Shown here: piece by piece, positions 45,649 through 54,017 of the stretch
Numbering within the stretch: the first letter of the stretch is position 1
Layout: each line of letters begins with the position of its first letter
Assembly (NCBI GenBank): GCA_947593735.1
Contig: CANQDT010000007.1
Location: 21,293 to 85,292 of the forward strand
Source: an uncultured Lachnospiraceae bacterium
Lineage (GTDB): Bacteria; Bacillota; Clostridia; Lachnospirales; Lachnospiraceae
DNA: 64,000 nt
Reading direction: 5' to 3'
Notes under the pieces: generated by a model
Told to the model about the DNA's origin: nothing
The model's database searches: none
What the model saw: the letters and a program-made list of their open reading frames with translations, nothing else
Translations under genes and position numbers: made by a program

Positions 45649-48600
45649 ATGAGAAGGAAACGGTGGATCAGCGTTATATTGGCGGCGGTCATCGCGGCGT
45701 CCCTCCCGGCTGCGGCGTCTGCGAAAGATACGGCGGAACCGATTTCGTTCAGGACGGTATCCGGCGTTCCGAATGATCACGGGATGGAACAGGATGGGCT
45801 TCATTTTAACATGGATTCCCGGGAAGAACTGTACAAAGGGTCGGCAGGATTCCTGTATGGCGTTGCCGAGCCGAATGTCCCGACGATCGATCTGCTTCAG
45901 GGGCTCAAGCCGGGCGTGATGGTACAGAAAGCCGCGGGAGGACTGCAGCACCCGACCGGCGACGCCATGCGGGTGCGGTCGGCGCTGGACGCGGCGGGAG
46001 CAAAATCCATTCAGGTATATTTACAGGATATTTATCTTGAATGGCCGTATAACGCTCCGAAGAAAAACGGGATGCTCGATGTGGACGAGTATACGGAAAC
46101 CTGTGAAAAAATTCTTTATGATATGATCTGCAGCCCGGCGCAGGAGGGCGATCCGGGCGCGTTTTTGGGCAGCGACGGGAATTATCATACGCTGGATGAA
46201 AACAGGGCGGAAAAGTACAGCTATGTCCTGTTTAACGAACCGGACGGGATCTGGTTCGGCACGGGCGACAGCCAGGTGGCGGCGCTTGAGGAAGCATGGG
46301 AGCAGGTGTACCGGGCGATCCACGCGATCGATCCGGACGCGAAATGCGCGGGACCGAATTTTGGGACTTATTATGAAACGATATATGACCATTTTTTGTC
46401 CTATTGCTCCGAACATCAGTGCCTGCCGGAGATCATTACCTGGCATGAGCTTGGCCGCGCGTCGCTGACAGAGGTTTACCGCGATTATGATTCGGTCAGG
46501 AAGCTGGCGGATACGTATTATACGGAGGAATACGCGCAAAGCGCCGGAAGAAGCTATCAGCCGGAATTTCTCATCAATGAATATGCGCGGCAAAACGATA
46601 TCGCGACGCCGGGCGGACTGGTAAAATGGATCACGGTATTGGAAGACAGGGATATGGACGGCTGCATGGCATACTGGGGTATGGCAAATTCGCTCAATGA
46701 GATCGCGGCAGGTCAGAACAGCCCTTCGTCGGCATGGTGGGTTTATCACTGGTACGCGCAGATGACCGGCGACCAGGTTTCACGCACGTTTCCGGAGAAT
46801 GTCGTGAACGACAGCTTTTATGGAATGGCGTCGTATGACGGGGAAATCCGTACAGCGTATGTTCTCTTTGGAGGATGCGGGAATAAAAACGGAATGGAGT
46901 CGGTTTTCCTTGACCGGATGGACAGCACGGACCTTGTGGGCGCGAACGGAGCAGCCCATGTGAAAGTATACGGCGTGGGATTTTCCGGGCAGCACGGCGC
47001 GAATTACAGACCGGAGCTGATCTATGACGGGGCGGTTTCCGTGACGGACGATACATTGGAAATACAGATTGCAGGTACGGATGAAATGGACGCCTGTTTT
47101 GCTGTCGTAACGCCCACGGATGAGACGGGCGGCGCGATGGAACAGGTGAAGCGCTCGACGATATCCCTGGAGGCGGAGAACGCCCGCCTGCTTGGCGCCG
47201 CCACTGTGTATAACCAGAACCGCTGGGACGCATGGGCGGCGTCCGGGAGAAAAGATGTCGGGAATATCAATAAAAACGGAGACGGGGTTGAATTTACGGT
47301 CAACATACCGGAAGACGGAATATATGATCTTGGTCTGTTTTACTCTCTGCAGGCGCCCTATGTGAACCCGATGACGCTGGAACCGGACAGAAATGGGCAG
47401 AACCGCGGGATCGGAAAGAAGTTGCCGTTTGGAATGCAGGTGGACAACGGGGCGGTTCAGACGCTTTTCCTGGATTCCACGATCACATGGAGTTATCGGA
47501 ATCATCAGAATATGGACCTTTTCCTGACGAAAGGCACGCATACGATTTCGTTTACGCAGATCAACGGGGATGAGAGCGAGAAAGGGAATCTGCAGCTTAG
47601 CGCTACGGTCGATAAGATCGATCTGGATCTGGTCTATCCGGACGGGCGGTATGATTTTACGATCGATTTAACAGAGATGAAGGCGTTCCAGACGGGCGAT
47701 CACGCATATGAGGTTACGGCGGTCGCCGCGCAGCCCGGATATTATCATGTGACAGGAAACGGATCGTTTTCCCTGACGCGGCAAAGCGTCCGGTACGCGC
47801 CCGACGCGAAATCCGATTCGCGCGTTTCGACGTATGATATCCCCGTCTCTGATCTGGTCTATCTCTCAAAGGGAGCGAACACGATCGGCGTGACGGGAAC
47901 GGCGACGTCCCTGAAATTCGCTTATGACGCGGACAAGACAAAGACGGCGGGCGCGTCCATCGGCGCGAAGGAGATCACGATTTACGGCGGGAACGCGTAT
48001 TACAGGGAAGAACCATACGCGGACAGCGGCGTGGTGATCGCCGGGCTTGGCGTCGGGGAGGACGCCGCTTATGGGGAAACGTCCGGGGAGGATTTTGTTG
48101 AATTTCACGTAAACGCCGAGACGGCAGGGATCTATAATCTCGCGATCCGATATACAAATGATGAACCGGCGCCTGTGATGCTGAAAAGCAACGGCGCGGC
48201 TTACGTTCATCCGTATAATATTGACCTTGTCGAGCGTTACGCCCAGATCCGGGTAAACGGAGCGGAGCCGGAAACCGTATATTTCCGGAATACGATGAGC
48301 TGGGAGACATTCCAGACGGTCGACGTTCAGGCGGACCTGAACGCGGGGGACAATATGATCCGGATTTATAATGATAATTCTTATCAGTTCAGTCCGATCG
48401 TTCCTTCTACCGCTCCGGAGATCGATACGATCACCGTGACGAAGCAAAGCTATGACGGGAAAGGCACGGCGCTTTCTGCCGATGAAAAACCGGTCGATAC
48501 AGACGCGCTTGACGAAGCGGTCCGGAACGCCGGCGATATCCTTGCCAACGAAGCCGGAAACTATTCCGATCAATCCGTGGAAGCGCTCCGGAAAGCGCTG

Positions 48601-49407
48601 GAAGCGGTCAGCCGCGAAACGCAGGGCGATGTAAACTGGTCCCGAAAGGAACTGACGGACGCCATACGCGGGCTTAAACCGAAGATGTTTGACTATTATC
48701 TGACCGGATACGCGTCTACCAATGTCGGCACGCCGCAAAATTCGTTCGACGGGGATCCTTCTACTTCCTGGGTCGCGTCGCGCGGCAAAGCGCCCTGTGT
48801 GGCATACGAGGTATTTTATGCGGGCGACGGCAAAGCGTTCCGATTAAAAGAAATATCCATGCAAAGCCGGACGGGCGCGTCCGTGATCTATCTCGGGACG
48901 AACAGCGACGCGATCTTAAAAAATCCGGTTGAAATGGGAGCGACGTCCGACCTGGCGACGTCCGGCGATCGTTTGTATCTGCCGTTCGCGGAACTTTATG
49001 ACGCGGAAATCATAGGCAGGGCGTCCGGCGTGAACGCCGTTACGCCGGTGGACGGGCAGTACCGGTACGTCATTGTCGCTCTCACCGGATGGACGGAAAC
49101 ATCTGTGGATGAGATCGGACTATCCGTCGATCTGGTCGATACAGGCGGCGGGTCCGGCAAAGCCCATATTACGATCGAGGAACGCGACGGAGAGATACGC
49201 GCGGATTATACTGCCGCCGGGGAAACGGAGGAGCTGTATGCGTATCTGGTACGATATGACGCCGACCACAGAGTTGCCGATAAAAAAGTGCAAAAAGTTA
49301 CGGCGGATACGGCGACGCTGACGCTTCCCGCGACGGATGACGCAGGAAGCTATCAGGCGTTTTTGTGGACGAAGGACATGAGGCCGGTATGCGCCCCGGC
49401 ACAATAA
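45649..49407 (+). CDS. Secreted clan GH-A-like glycoside hydrolase with CBM and discoidin modules
   Basis: A 1252-residue exported protein. Signal peptide to PAAASA/KD. The N-terminal 440 residues look like a (beta/alpha)8 barrel of clan GH-A, nearest in style to GH39 or related families: VLFNEPDGIW places a Glu at 197 as acid/base and FLINEYARQN places Glu311 as nucleophile. Residues about 504-660 and 760-930 are carbohydrate-binding-like (STISLEAENARLL, then a second module with VVIAGLGVGEDAAYGETSGE). A FIVAR-like helical repeat (950-1005) and a discoidin-like module (1008-1160, NSFDGDPSTSWVASRG) follow, then a beta domain. No dockerin or anchor is visible. It shares the operon with the GH141/GH43 fusion. 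The exact family and substrate are uncertain. Confidence 0.75.
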   Translation: MRRKRWISVILAAVIAASLPAAASAKDTAEPISFRTVSGVPNDHGMEQDGLHFNMDSREELYKGSAGFLYGVAEPNVPTIDLLQGLKPGVMVQKAAGGLQHPTGDAMRVRSALDAAGAKSIQVYLQDIYLEWPYNAPKKNGMLDVDEYTETCEKILYDMICSPAQEGDPGAFLGSDGNYHTLDENRAEKYSYVLFNEPDGIWFGTGDSQVAALEEAWEQVYRAIHAIDPDAKCAGPNFGTYYETIYDHFLSYCSEHQCLPEIITWHELGRASLTEVYRDYDSVRKLADTYYTEEYAQSAGRSYQPEFLINEYARQNDIATPGGLVKWITVLEDRDMDGCMAYWGMANSLNEIAAGQNSPSSAWWVYHWYAQMTGDQVSRTFPENVVNDSFYGMASYDGEIRTAYVLFGGCGNKNGMESVFLDRMDSTDLVGANGAAHVKVYGVGFSGQHGANYRPELIYDGAVSVTDDTLEIQIAGTDEMDACFAVVTPTDETGGAMEQVKRSTISLEAENARLLGAATVYNQNRWDAWAASGRKDVGNINKNGDGVEFTVNIPEDGIYDLGLFYSLQAPYVNPMTLEPDRNGQNRGIGKKLPFGMQVDNGAVQTLFLDSTITWSYRNHQNMDLFLTKGTHTISFTQINGDESEKGNLQLSATVDKIDLDLVYPDGRYDFTIDLTEMKAFQTGDHAYEVTAVAAQPGYYHVTGNGSFSLTRQSVRYAPDAKSDSRVSTYDIPVSDLVYLSKGANTIGVTGTATSLKFAYDADKTKTAGASIGAKEITIYGGNAYYREEPYADSGVVIAGLGVGEDAAYGETSGEDFVEFHVNAETAGIYNLAIRYTNDEPAPVMLKSNGAAYVHPYNIDLVERYAQIRVNGAEPETVYFRNTMSWETFQTVDVQADLNAGDNMIRIYNDNSYQFSPIVPSTAPEIDTITVTKQSYDGKGTALSADEKPVDTDALDEAVRNAGDILANEAGNYSDQSVEALRKALEAVSRETQGDVNWSRKELTDAIRGLKPKMFDYYLTGYASTNVGTPQNSFDGDPSTSWVASRGKAPCVAYEVFYAGDGKAFRLKEISMQSRTGASVIYLGTNSDAILKNPVEMGATSDLATSGDRLYLPFAELYDAEIIGRASGVNAVTPVDGQYRYVIVALTGWTETSVDEIGLSVDLVDTGGGSGKAHITIEERDGEIRADYTAAGETEELYAYLVRYDADHRVADKKVQKVTADTATLTLPATDDAGSYQAFLWTKDMRPVCAPAQ

Positions 49408-49413
49408 TAATCC

Positions 49414-49449
49414 AAAAAACCAATCGCAAAAAACGCGGTTGGTTTTTTT
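49414..49449 (+). terminator. Terminator after the glycoside hydrolase operon
   Basis: AAAAAACCAA (49414-49423) pairs with TTGGTTTTTTT (49439-49449). Confidence 0.85.
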
Positions 49450-49533
49450 GCGTGTTTATGAACTTGTGATCCGGTTTTTACATTAAAGAGAAATTGAACG
49501 GATAAGGGTGTGACAATCGTATATTGTAATTTC

Positions 49534-49566
49534 ACAAAAAATGTCATAATTTATGACATTTTTTGT
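49534..49566. promoter_or_regulatory. 33-bp perfect palindrome, probable XRE operator
   Basis: ACAAAAAATGTCATAA, one central T, then TTATGACATTTTTTGT: 16 bp of perfect symmetry directly before the -35 box of the XRE gene. This is most simply the autoregulatory binding site. Confidence 0.75.
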
Positions 49567-49594
49567 TGCAAAATCAATCTTCTGGTAGTATAGT
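49566..49594 (+). promoter_or_regulatory. Promoter of the XRE regulator gene
   Basis: TTGCAA (49566-49571), a 17-bp spacer, TATAGT (49589-49594). The palindrome touches the -35 box, which suits repression. Confidence 0.75.
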
Positions 49595-49626
49595 ATATAG
49601 AGACTGTTGAAAGGAGAATGAGGAAT

Positions 49627-49938
49627 ATGAATGAACGATTAAAACAAGTACGTAAGGGATTGAAACTTTCACAGGAATTTGTGGCAAAACAATTAGGCAT
49701 GACAAGGACTACTATAGTCGCAATAGAAGCAGGAACAAGAAAAGTGACTACGGATGAATTGACAAAATTTTCTGAACTATATGGTGTAACAATAGATGAA
49801 TTGTTATATGGCGATGCATCTGAGGAAAATGAAGTTAAGGCGTTTGCGCGATCTTTTTCAGAATTATCTGATATAGATAAAAAAGAGATCATGAATTTGA
49901 TAAACTTTAAGCGTAGATACAGGGAGACGGTAAATTGA
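49627..49938 (+). CDS. XRE-family regulator at the start of the accessory island
   Basis: A 103-residue helix-turn-helix protein. ATG 49627 lies 10 nt from AAGGAG; ATG 49618 is only 1 nt from it. HTH at about 1-60: LKQVRKGLKLSQEFVAKQLG, then MTRTTIVAIEAGTRKVTTDE. The C-terminal part has SELSDIDKKEIMNLINFKRR. This type often works as an antitoxin or immunity regulator paired with a metallopeptidase or toxin gene downstream. Here what follows is broken, so its partner seems lost. The region from here to 54.27 kb is clearly more AT-rich than the hydrolase genes before it. Confidence 0.87.
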   Translation: MNERLKQVRKGLKLSQEFVAKQLGMTRTTIVAIEAGTRKVTTDELTKFSELYGVTIDELLYGDASEENEVKAFARSFSELSDIDKKEIMNLINFKRRYRETVN

Positions 49939-50262
49939 GAGATGTTGCGGAATTATATTATAGAGGAATGTCGGCAGAGACACTGGCACAGGCGGTATTA
50001 AATATTATCGCAGCGATCCTCCAATGAGAAAGAGAAACTACTTATCGAAGTGAAGACGTCAAACCAACAATTAGAAACTGCTTGCGCTATTATCTCTAGT
50101 AAATGGGACGTTGCTATCATGAAGAACAATAGAAACAGGTATCAGATTGGTGCGAAGATACTGGATTTGAATAAAGAATTTCCGCTGATTGCAGCTCAGA
50201 TGGATAAGCTGGCAGAGGATTTTTTTGGAATTAGAACACTTTGTAAAAAAGAGGTGAGTTGA
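49935..50262 (+). pseudogene. Decayed remnant downstream of the XRE gene
   Basis: Two short disconnected frames. One starts TTG 49935 (overlapping the XRE stop) and reads LRDVAELYYRGMSAETLAQA, then stops near 50024. Another frame is open from 50002 to 50262 without an ATG and includes LLIEVKTSNQQLETACAIIS and FPLIAAQMDKLAEDFFGIR. The overlap with the XRE gene suggests a former two-gene module whose second gene has suffered deletions. I do not recognise the family. Confidence 0.5.
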
Positions 50263-50778
50263 ATGGATAAAGACTTAACGATATCTCAGCTTGATCGACA
50301 GAACATTTTGAACAATGATCTTGCCATTGCTGAGATTCAAAAACAGACACGTATTCAGGGCATATATTTTGAGGATAAGCTATGCTTTACGAAAAATATA
50401 GTTGCTACATACTTTGAAGTAGAGCTTAGAACAGTAGAAAGATATGTAAGCGAAAATCAGAAAGAGATTTCTGGCAATGGATATGAGGTGTTGAAAGGAA
50501 AGAGATTAAAAGAGTTCCTTGCTTGTGTCATCGAACAGGATGTTCCCGACATAAATGTCGGGAACATCAGTAATCGAACACCGCAGTTAGCTATTTTTGA
50601 TTTCAGATCATTTCTAAATCTTGCAATGCTTCTAGTAGAAAGCCCAACAGCAAAGAGCTTAAGGCAAGTAATGCTCGATATCGTCATTGATTTTATTAAT
50701 CAAAAAGCTGGTGGTGCTACTAAATACATTAATCAAAGGGATGAAATATATGGACAAGAGTTCCCTGTTTGGCAATGA
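50263..50778 (+). pseudogene. Truncated RhuM/Fic-associated DNA-binding protein
   Basis: A 171-residue frame with a ribosome site (GAGGTGAG) 6 nt upstream. It resembles the N-terminal half of RhuM-like or virulence-associated DNA-binding proteins of Clostridia: IQGIYFEDKLCFTKNIVATY, an HTH-like ELRTVERYVSENQKEI, then FDFRSFLNLAMLLVESPTAK and GGATKYINQRDE. Family members as I recall them continue well beyond this last motif; here the frame ends 10 residues later at EFPVWQ. A C-terminal loss is therefore likely. A 14-bp perfect inverted repeat (GATGTTCCCGACAT...ATGTCGGGAACATC, 50539-50568) lies inside the frame. Confidence 0.55.
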
Positions 50779-50859
50779 AAAGGACGAATCCTTTAAGGGA
50801 AAGGGATCGTTACAGTAGTGAATACTATATAGTGTTTGAAATCGGAGGTTATATTGTTT

Positions 50860-52212
50860 ATGGCAGAGAGTCAAAACATCGAATATAAGGAAACTTGGCG
50901 GGATGAGTACTTGAAATGGGTATGTGGTTTTGCTAATGCTCAGGGCGGCACTATTTATATTGGCATCGATGATGCCGGTAATATTGTCGGTATTCAAAAC
51001 GCCAAGAAATTGTTGGAAGATATTCCAAACAAAATTCAGTCGGGGCTGGGGATTATTGCTGATGTGAATAAACATACAAGAGGCGGAAAAGACTATCTGG
51101 AGATTAAGATTAAACCAAGTGCTTTTCCCATCAGTTATCATGGCGAGTTTCATTATCGGAGCGGTGCTACCAAGCAGCAACTGACGGGAATTGCTTTGTC
51201 GGAGTTTATAGTGCAGAAAACTGGGTTTCGGTGGGAAGATGTCACAGTTGATAATATCACGGTAGATGATCTGGATGATGAAAGTTTCAAGATATTCCGT
51301 AGAGAAGCCTTAAGTAAAAAGCGGATGACAGAAACAGAATTGAATGTTTCCAACGAAGAACTTCTTCAGAAGTTGCATTTGATGGTGGATGGAAAGCTGA
51401 AGAGATCAGCAGTGCTTCTATTTTATAGTGATCCAGAGGTTATCCAGAACGGAAGTTTTGTTAAAGTCGGGAAGTTCGATGAAAAAGGCAGGGTTGTCTA
51501 CCATAATGATCTCGAAGAATCGTTGATCGTAAATGCAAGCAAGGTGATTGATTTGATTTATCAGATGTATCTGAAGGCGAAGATTAGCTATGAGCATGAT
51601 ATACGGGTTGAGGAATACCCCTTTGCCCGTGAGGCTATCCGTGAGGCTGTCTATAATGCTATCGCGCACAACTGTTATATGTATGGTACTCCGATACAGA
51701 TACGTATTATGGATGATGCCATTATCATAAGCAACAGCTGTATTTTGCCGGAAGGCTGGACGGTGAATACGCTGATGGAGCCACATGATTCTAAACCCTA
51801 TAACCCGGATATTGCCAGAGTGTTTTATCGTGCAGGGTTTATTGAGAACTGGGGACAGGGAATCCAGAAGATCTGTGATGAGTGTCAGAATATAGGAGCA
51901 GAGCTTCCAGTGTATGAGTTGACAGGGACTACGTTGAGGATTCGTTTCCGGGCGTTGGAAAGTGCGCTTATAGATCGACCAAAAGTTCATAAGGGTCAAA
52001 GTGCCAAGGACGATGGCACTATAGATGACACTATGGCATTTAGAATCATAGATGAAATACGCAGGAAACCTGAAATAACACTTGATCAATTGTCGGAGCA
52101 GGTCGGAATTGCCAGAAGGACCTTGGTACGATATATGAGTGTGTTAAAGAAAGAAAAACGAATTGAACGTGTCGGAGGAAGACGTTATGGATGCTGGAAG
52201 ATTAATGAATGA
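50860..52212 (+). CDS. AlbA_2 (Schlafen-type) ATP-binding transcriptional regulator
   Basis: A 450-residue protein. ATG 50860 follows CGGAGG by 12 nt. The N-terminal AlbA_2/Schlafen domain is IEYKETWRDEYLKWVCGFAN, then GGTIYIGIDDAGNIVGI. A central GHKL-like ATP-binding region has FAREAIREAVYNAIAHNCYM and a C-terminal part GFIENWGQGIQKICDECQ. The last about 60 residues form a winged helix (ITLDQLSEQVGIARRTLVRY). The architecture is common in accessory and mobile regions of Firmicutes and Bacteroidetes, where its role is mostly unproven; some relatives act in phage defence or gene control. The frame is intact. It may be independent of the broken genes upstream. Confidence 0.85.
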   Translation: MAESQNIEYKETWRDEYLKWVCGFANAQGGTIYIGIDDAGNIVGIQNAKKLLEDIPNKIQSGLGIIADVNKHTRGGKDYLEIKIKPSAFPISYHGEFHYRSGATKQQLTGIALSEFIVQKTGFRWEDVTVDNITVDDLDDESFKIFRREALSKKRMTETELNVSNEELLQKLHLMVDGKLKRSAVLLFYSDPEVIQNGSFVKVGKFDEKGRVVYHNDLEESLIVNASKVIDLIYQMYLKAKISYEHDIRVEEYPFAREAIREAVYNAIAHNCYMYGTPIQIRIMDDAIIISNSCILPEGWTVNTLMEPHDSKPYNPDIARVFYRAGFIENWGQGIQKICDECQNIGAELPVYELTGTTLRIRFRALESALIDRPKVHKGQSAKDDGTIDDTMAFRIIDEIRRKPEITLDQLSEQVGIARRTLVRYMSVLKKEKRIERVGGRRYGCWKINE

Positions 52213-52261
52213 CGGTTAAGCGGAACAATGAAATCTATCGGATATTAGGGGGGGGAGGTTT

Positions 52262-52399
52262 ATGAAAGATATTCTACACAGTATTATAAATGTATATGAA
52301 ATCAAGGAAAATTTATACCCAAAGGTCTACCGATATGTAACAATGAGAGAACATATATATGTTGGCACTGCTTGCGAAATAGAGCTACGAAAATTTTGA
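52262..52399 (+). CDS. Small ORF of unknown function
   Basis: A 45-codon frame, MKDILHSIINVYEIKENLYP to CEIELRKF, preceded by a very purine-rich ribosome-like site (GGGGGGGAGGTT, 52249-52260) 2-4 nt before the ATG. I do not recognise the product. It could be a real small protein or the start of a deleted gene. Confidence 0.35.
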   Translation: MKDILHSIINVYEIKENLYPKVYRYVTMREHIYVGTACEIELRKF

Positions 52400-52788
52400 A
52401 TACGTTTTTCCTGTCTTTTGCAAGCAAGGTATTTGAATATAAAGCCTCGAAAGCACGGTAACCGGCGATGCCGGGAGCCGTGCTTTCTGCTTGTTAGGGA
52501 GACCCCCAATCCCCTCTGAACAGCCCGGGGTCTATCTCAAACGGTTCAGCCTTGAAAAGTCCTTCAAAAGCCTGTAAAATCAATGGTTTCATGGCGAGAG
52601 TTGGCACTTACTACACCATTACTACACTATTTGGGAAAGAGGTCTGATATGACAAGGTTTATAGTGAATATATTGTTTTGCGCGGGCAGCTTTTCTTGGA
52701 AAAGTTGCCCATTTTGCTTTAAGAGGTAAAATGCCTTTTCATTCCAACATAATTATGGTTTAGAAACAAGAAATATCTGTAATAACCG
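52400..52788. other. Non-coding remnant region with hairpin and short direct repeats
   Basis: About 390 bp without a plausible gene. It contains an imperfect cruciform (GAAAGCACGG 52449-52458, inner CCGGCGATGCCGG, CCGTGCTTTC 52477-52486), a G/C-rich GGGAGACCCCCAATCCCC stretch, and TTACTACACC/ATTACTACACT direct repeats near 52607-52628. It looks like the end of a mobile element that has lost its recombinase, but no att site can be assigned. Confidence 0.35.
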
Positions 52789-52834
52789 TTGCTTTTTGTG
52801 GTATAGTAGAGTAGAATAAAGAAAATGATATAAT
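52789..52834 (+). promoter_or_regulatory. Promoter region of the orphan antitoxin gene
   Basis: TTGCTT (52789-52794), a 17-bp spacer, TAGAAT (52812-52817). A separate extended -10 TGATATAAT is at 52826-52834. One of these drives the antitoxin gene at 52867. Confidence 0.6.
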
Positions 52835-52866
52835 TTAGATAAAATTTTGATAAGGAGTGAAAGCAT

Positions 52867-53127
52867 ATGCTGCAGATCAGACCTGTTTCCGATTTGAGAA
52901 ATAAGTTTCCGGATATTGAGAAGATTGTAAATACGGGTGAACCTGTATATTTGACGAAAAACGGATATGGTGCAATGGTGGTACTTAGCCTGGAGGAATA
53001 TGCAAGGCTGACAGATGGGGTAGAAACTGCATTGGATAAAGCGGACAGACTTGCGGCAGAGGATGCAACGAGGATGAGCCATGAGGAAGTTTTTGGGAAA
53101 TTGCGGGGGAAAATTGATGCTCAGTAA
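52867..53127 (+). CDS. Phd/YefM-family antitoxin, orphaned
   Basis: An 86-residue antitoxin: MLQIRPVSDLRNKFPDIEKI, then EPVYLTKNGYGAMVVLSLEE, with a C-terminal toxin-binding tail (DRLAAEDATRMSHEEVFGKL). AAGGAG precedes the ATG by 9 nt. It overlaps the next frame by 11 bp, the usual coupling to a ParE toxin, but that toxin is broken after about 20 residues. It may still repress its own promoter or neutralise a toxin encoded elsewhere. Confidence 0.87.
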   Translation: MLQIRPVSDLRNKFPDIEKIVNTGEPVYLTKNGYGAMVVLSLEEYARLTDGVETALDKADRLAAEDATRMSHEEVFGKLRGKIDAQ

Positions 53128-53278
53128 AAAGTACAGATTGAGTTATCTGCCGCTTTTTTACGAGGATCTCGATGAGAAGACAGCTCTTGCAGCCTTGAAG
53201 AAGCTTACGGAAGAAGGTCTTATCATTAGGAAAGGAGCGGGCAGGAGTACATTTTATATTCGTGCTGACAGTAAATAA
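53117..53278 (+). pseudogene. Chimeric remnant: ParE/RelE toxin start fused to a winged-helix tail
   Basis: A 53-codon frame from ATG 53117. Residues 1-19 (MLSKKYRLSYLPLFYEDLD) match the typical start of Clostridial RelE/ParE toxins paired with Phd antitoxins. The remainder (EKTALAALKKLTEEGLIIRK, then GAGRSTFYIRADSK) looks like the end of a winged-helix domain such as those closing Fic or AAA-type proteins. An in-frame deletion joining two genes is the simplest explanation. No functional toxin is expected. Confidence 0.6.
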
Positions 53279-53322
53279 TTTTAGTATGAAAATATATAAA
53301 TTATCTTTAAGGAGACCAGCAT

Positions 53323-53538
53323 ATGAATAAGGATTCATTTTCGTTTGTTGTTTATATGATTCATGCATGCGCCGGGAAATGGAACATGTTACCGTCTGAA
53401 GTTTATCGAAAACTACAGAGTGTAGGCTGCATCGAACATTATCTGGTGCCTTATTATGATATTTTGCATACACAGGGAACAGGATATGTTGTTTCGGATA
53501 TAGAAGAGTATTTGGAGTTGCGCGGGGTGGCAATATGA
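53323..53538 (+). CDS. DUF3791-family small protein
   Basis: A 71-residue protein with AAGGAGACC before the ATG. It contains the DUF3791 pattern: FVVYMIHACAGKWNMLPSEV, then IEHYLVPYYDILHTQGTGYV. It overlaps the DUF3990 gene by 4 bp (ATGA). DUF3791 and DUF3990 genes recur together in Clostridial and other gut genomes; by size and order it could be an antitoxin or cofactor for the DUF3990 protein. The function is not established. Confidence 0.8.
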   Translation: MNKDSFSFVVYMIHACAGKWNMLPSEVYRKLQSVGCIEHYLVPYYDILHTQGTGYVVSDIEEYLELRGVAI

Positions 53539-54014
53539 TTGTTTATCATGGTTCGACAGATGTTGTGAGGTATCCGGACGTTGATCATTCCTACAGGTCG
53601 TTAGATTTTGGCAAAGGATTTTATGTGACATCTGTCAGGAAACAGGCGGAACGTTGGGCGAGACGAAAAGCAGGCATTTTAGGGAAGAATAAAGCCATTA
53701 TAAATATTTACCAAATGCATGATAATATCAAAGGATTTCATTTAAAAAGTTTTGGTGAAGATTTGACAGAGTGGATTGATTTTGTTTGCCGTTGTCGTGA
53801 TGGTGAGAATGATTATCTGGAATATGATCTGATATCAGGGAAAGTGGCGAATGATAAAGTGTTTCGGGTGGTAGATATGTATCATACCGGAATCTGGGAC
53901 AAAGAACGAGCGCTGAAAGAAATCAAAGTATATCCCGCTTATGACCAGATTGCGTTTATTACGCAAAAAGCCCTGAATCAATTGCTCATATTTGAATCTT
54001 ATGAAGAGGTGTGA
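53535..54014 (+). CDS. DUF3990 protein, probable ADP-ribosyltransferase-fold toxin
   Basis: A 159-residue protein. IVYHGSTDVVRYPD and LDFGKGFYVTSVRKQAERWA give the H-G and GKGFY features that liken DUF3990 to ART-fold enzymes (YHGT and G-x-GxY segments); the end has AYDQIAFITQKALNQLLIF. No signal peptide. It overlaps the DUF3791 gene and is followed after 3 bp by an associated third gene. The three-gene layout resembles a toxin-antitoxin or anti-phage unit that modifies a host target using NAD; this is inference from fold and context. Confidence 0.78.
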   Translation: MIVYHGSTDVVRYPDVDHSYRSLDFGKGFYVTSVRKQAERWARRKAGILGKNKAIINIYQMHDNIKGFHLKSFGEDLTEWIDFVCRCRDGENDYLEYDLISGKVANDKVFRVVDMYHTGIWDKERALKEIKVYPAYDQIAFITQKALNQLLIFESYEEV

Positions 54015-54017
54015 TCT

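Noticed and set aside
52449..52520. Origin of transfer or riboswitch in the hairpin region
   Set aside because: There is symmetry and a C-rich stretch, but no relaxase, replication gene or regulated gene nearby and no match to a riboswitch I know.
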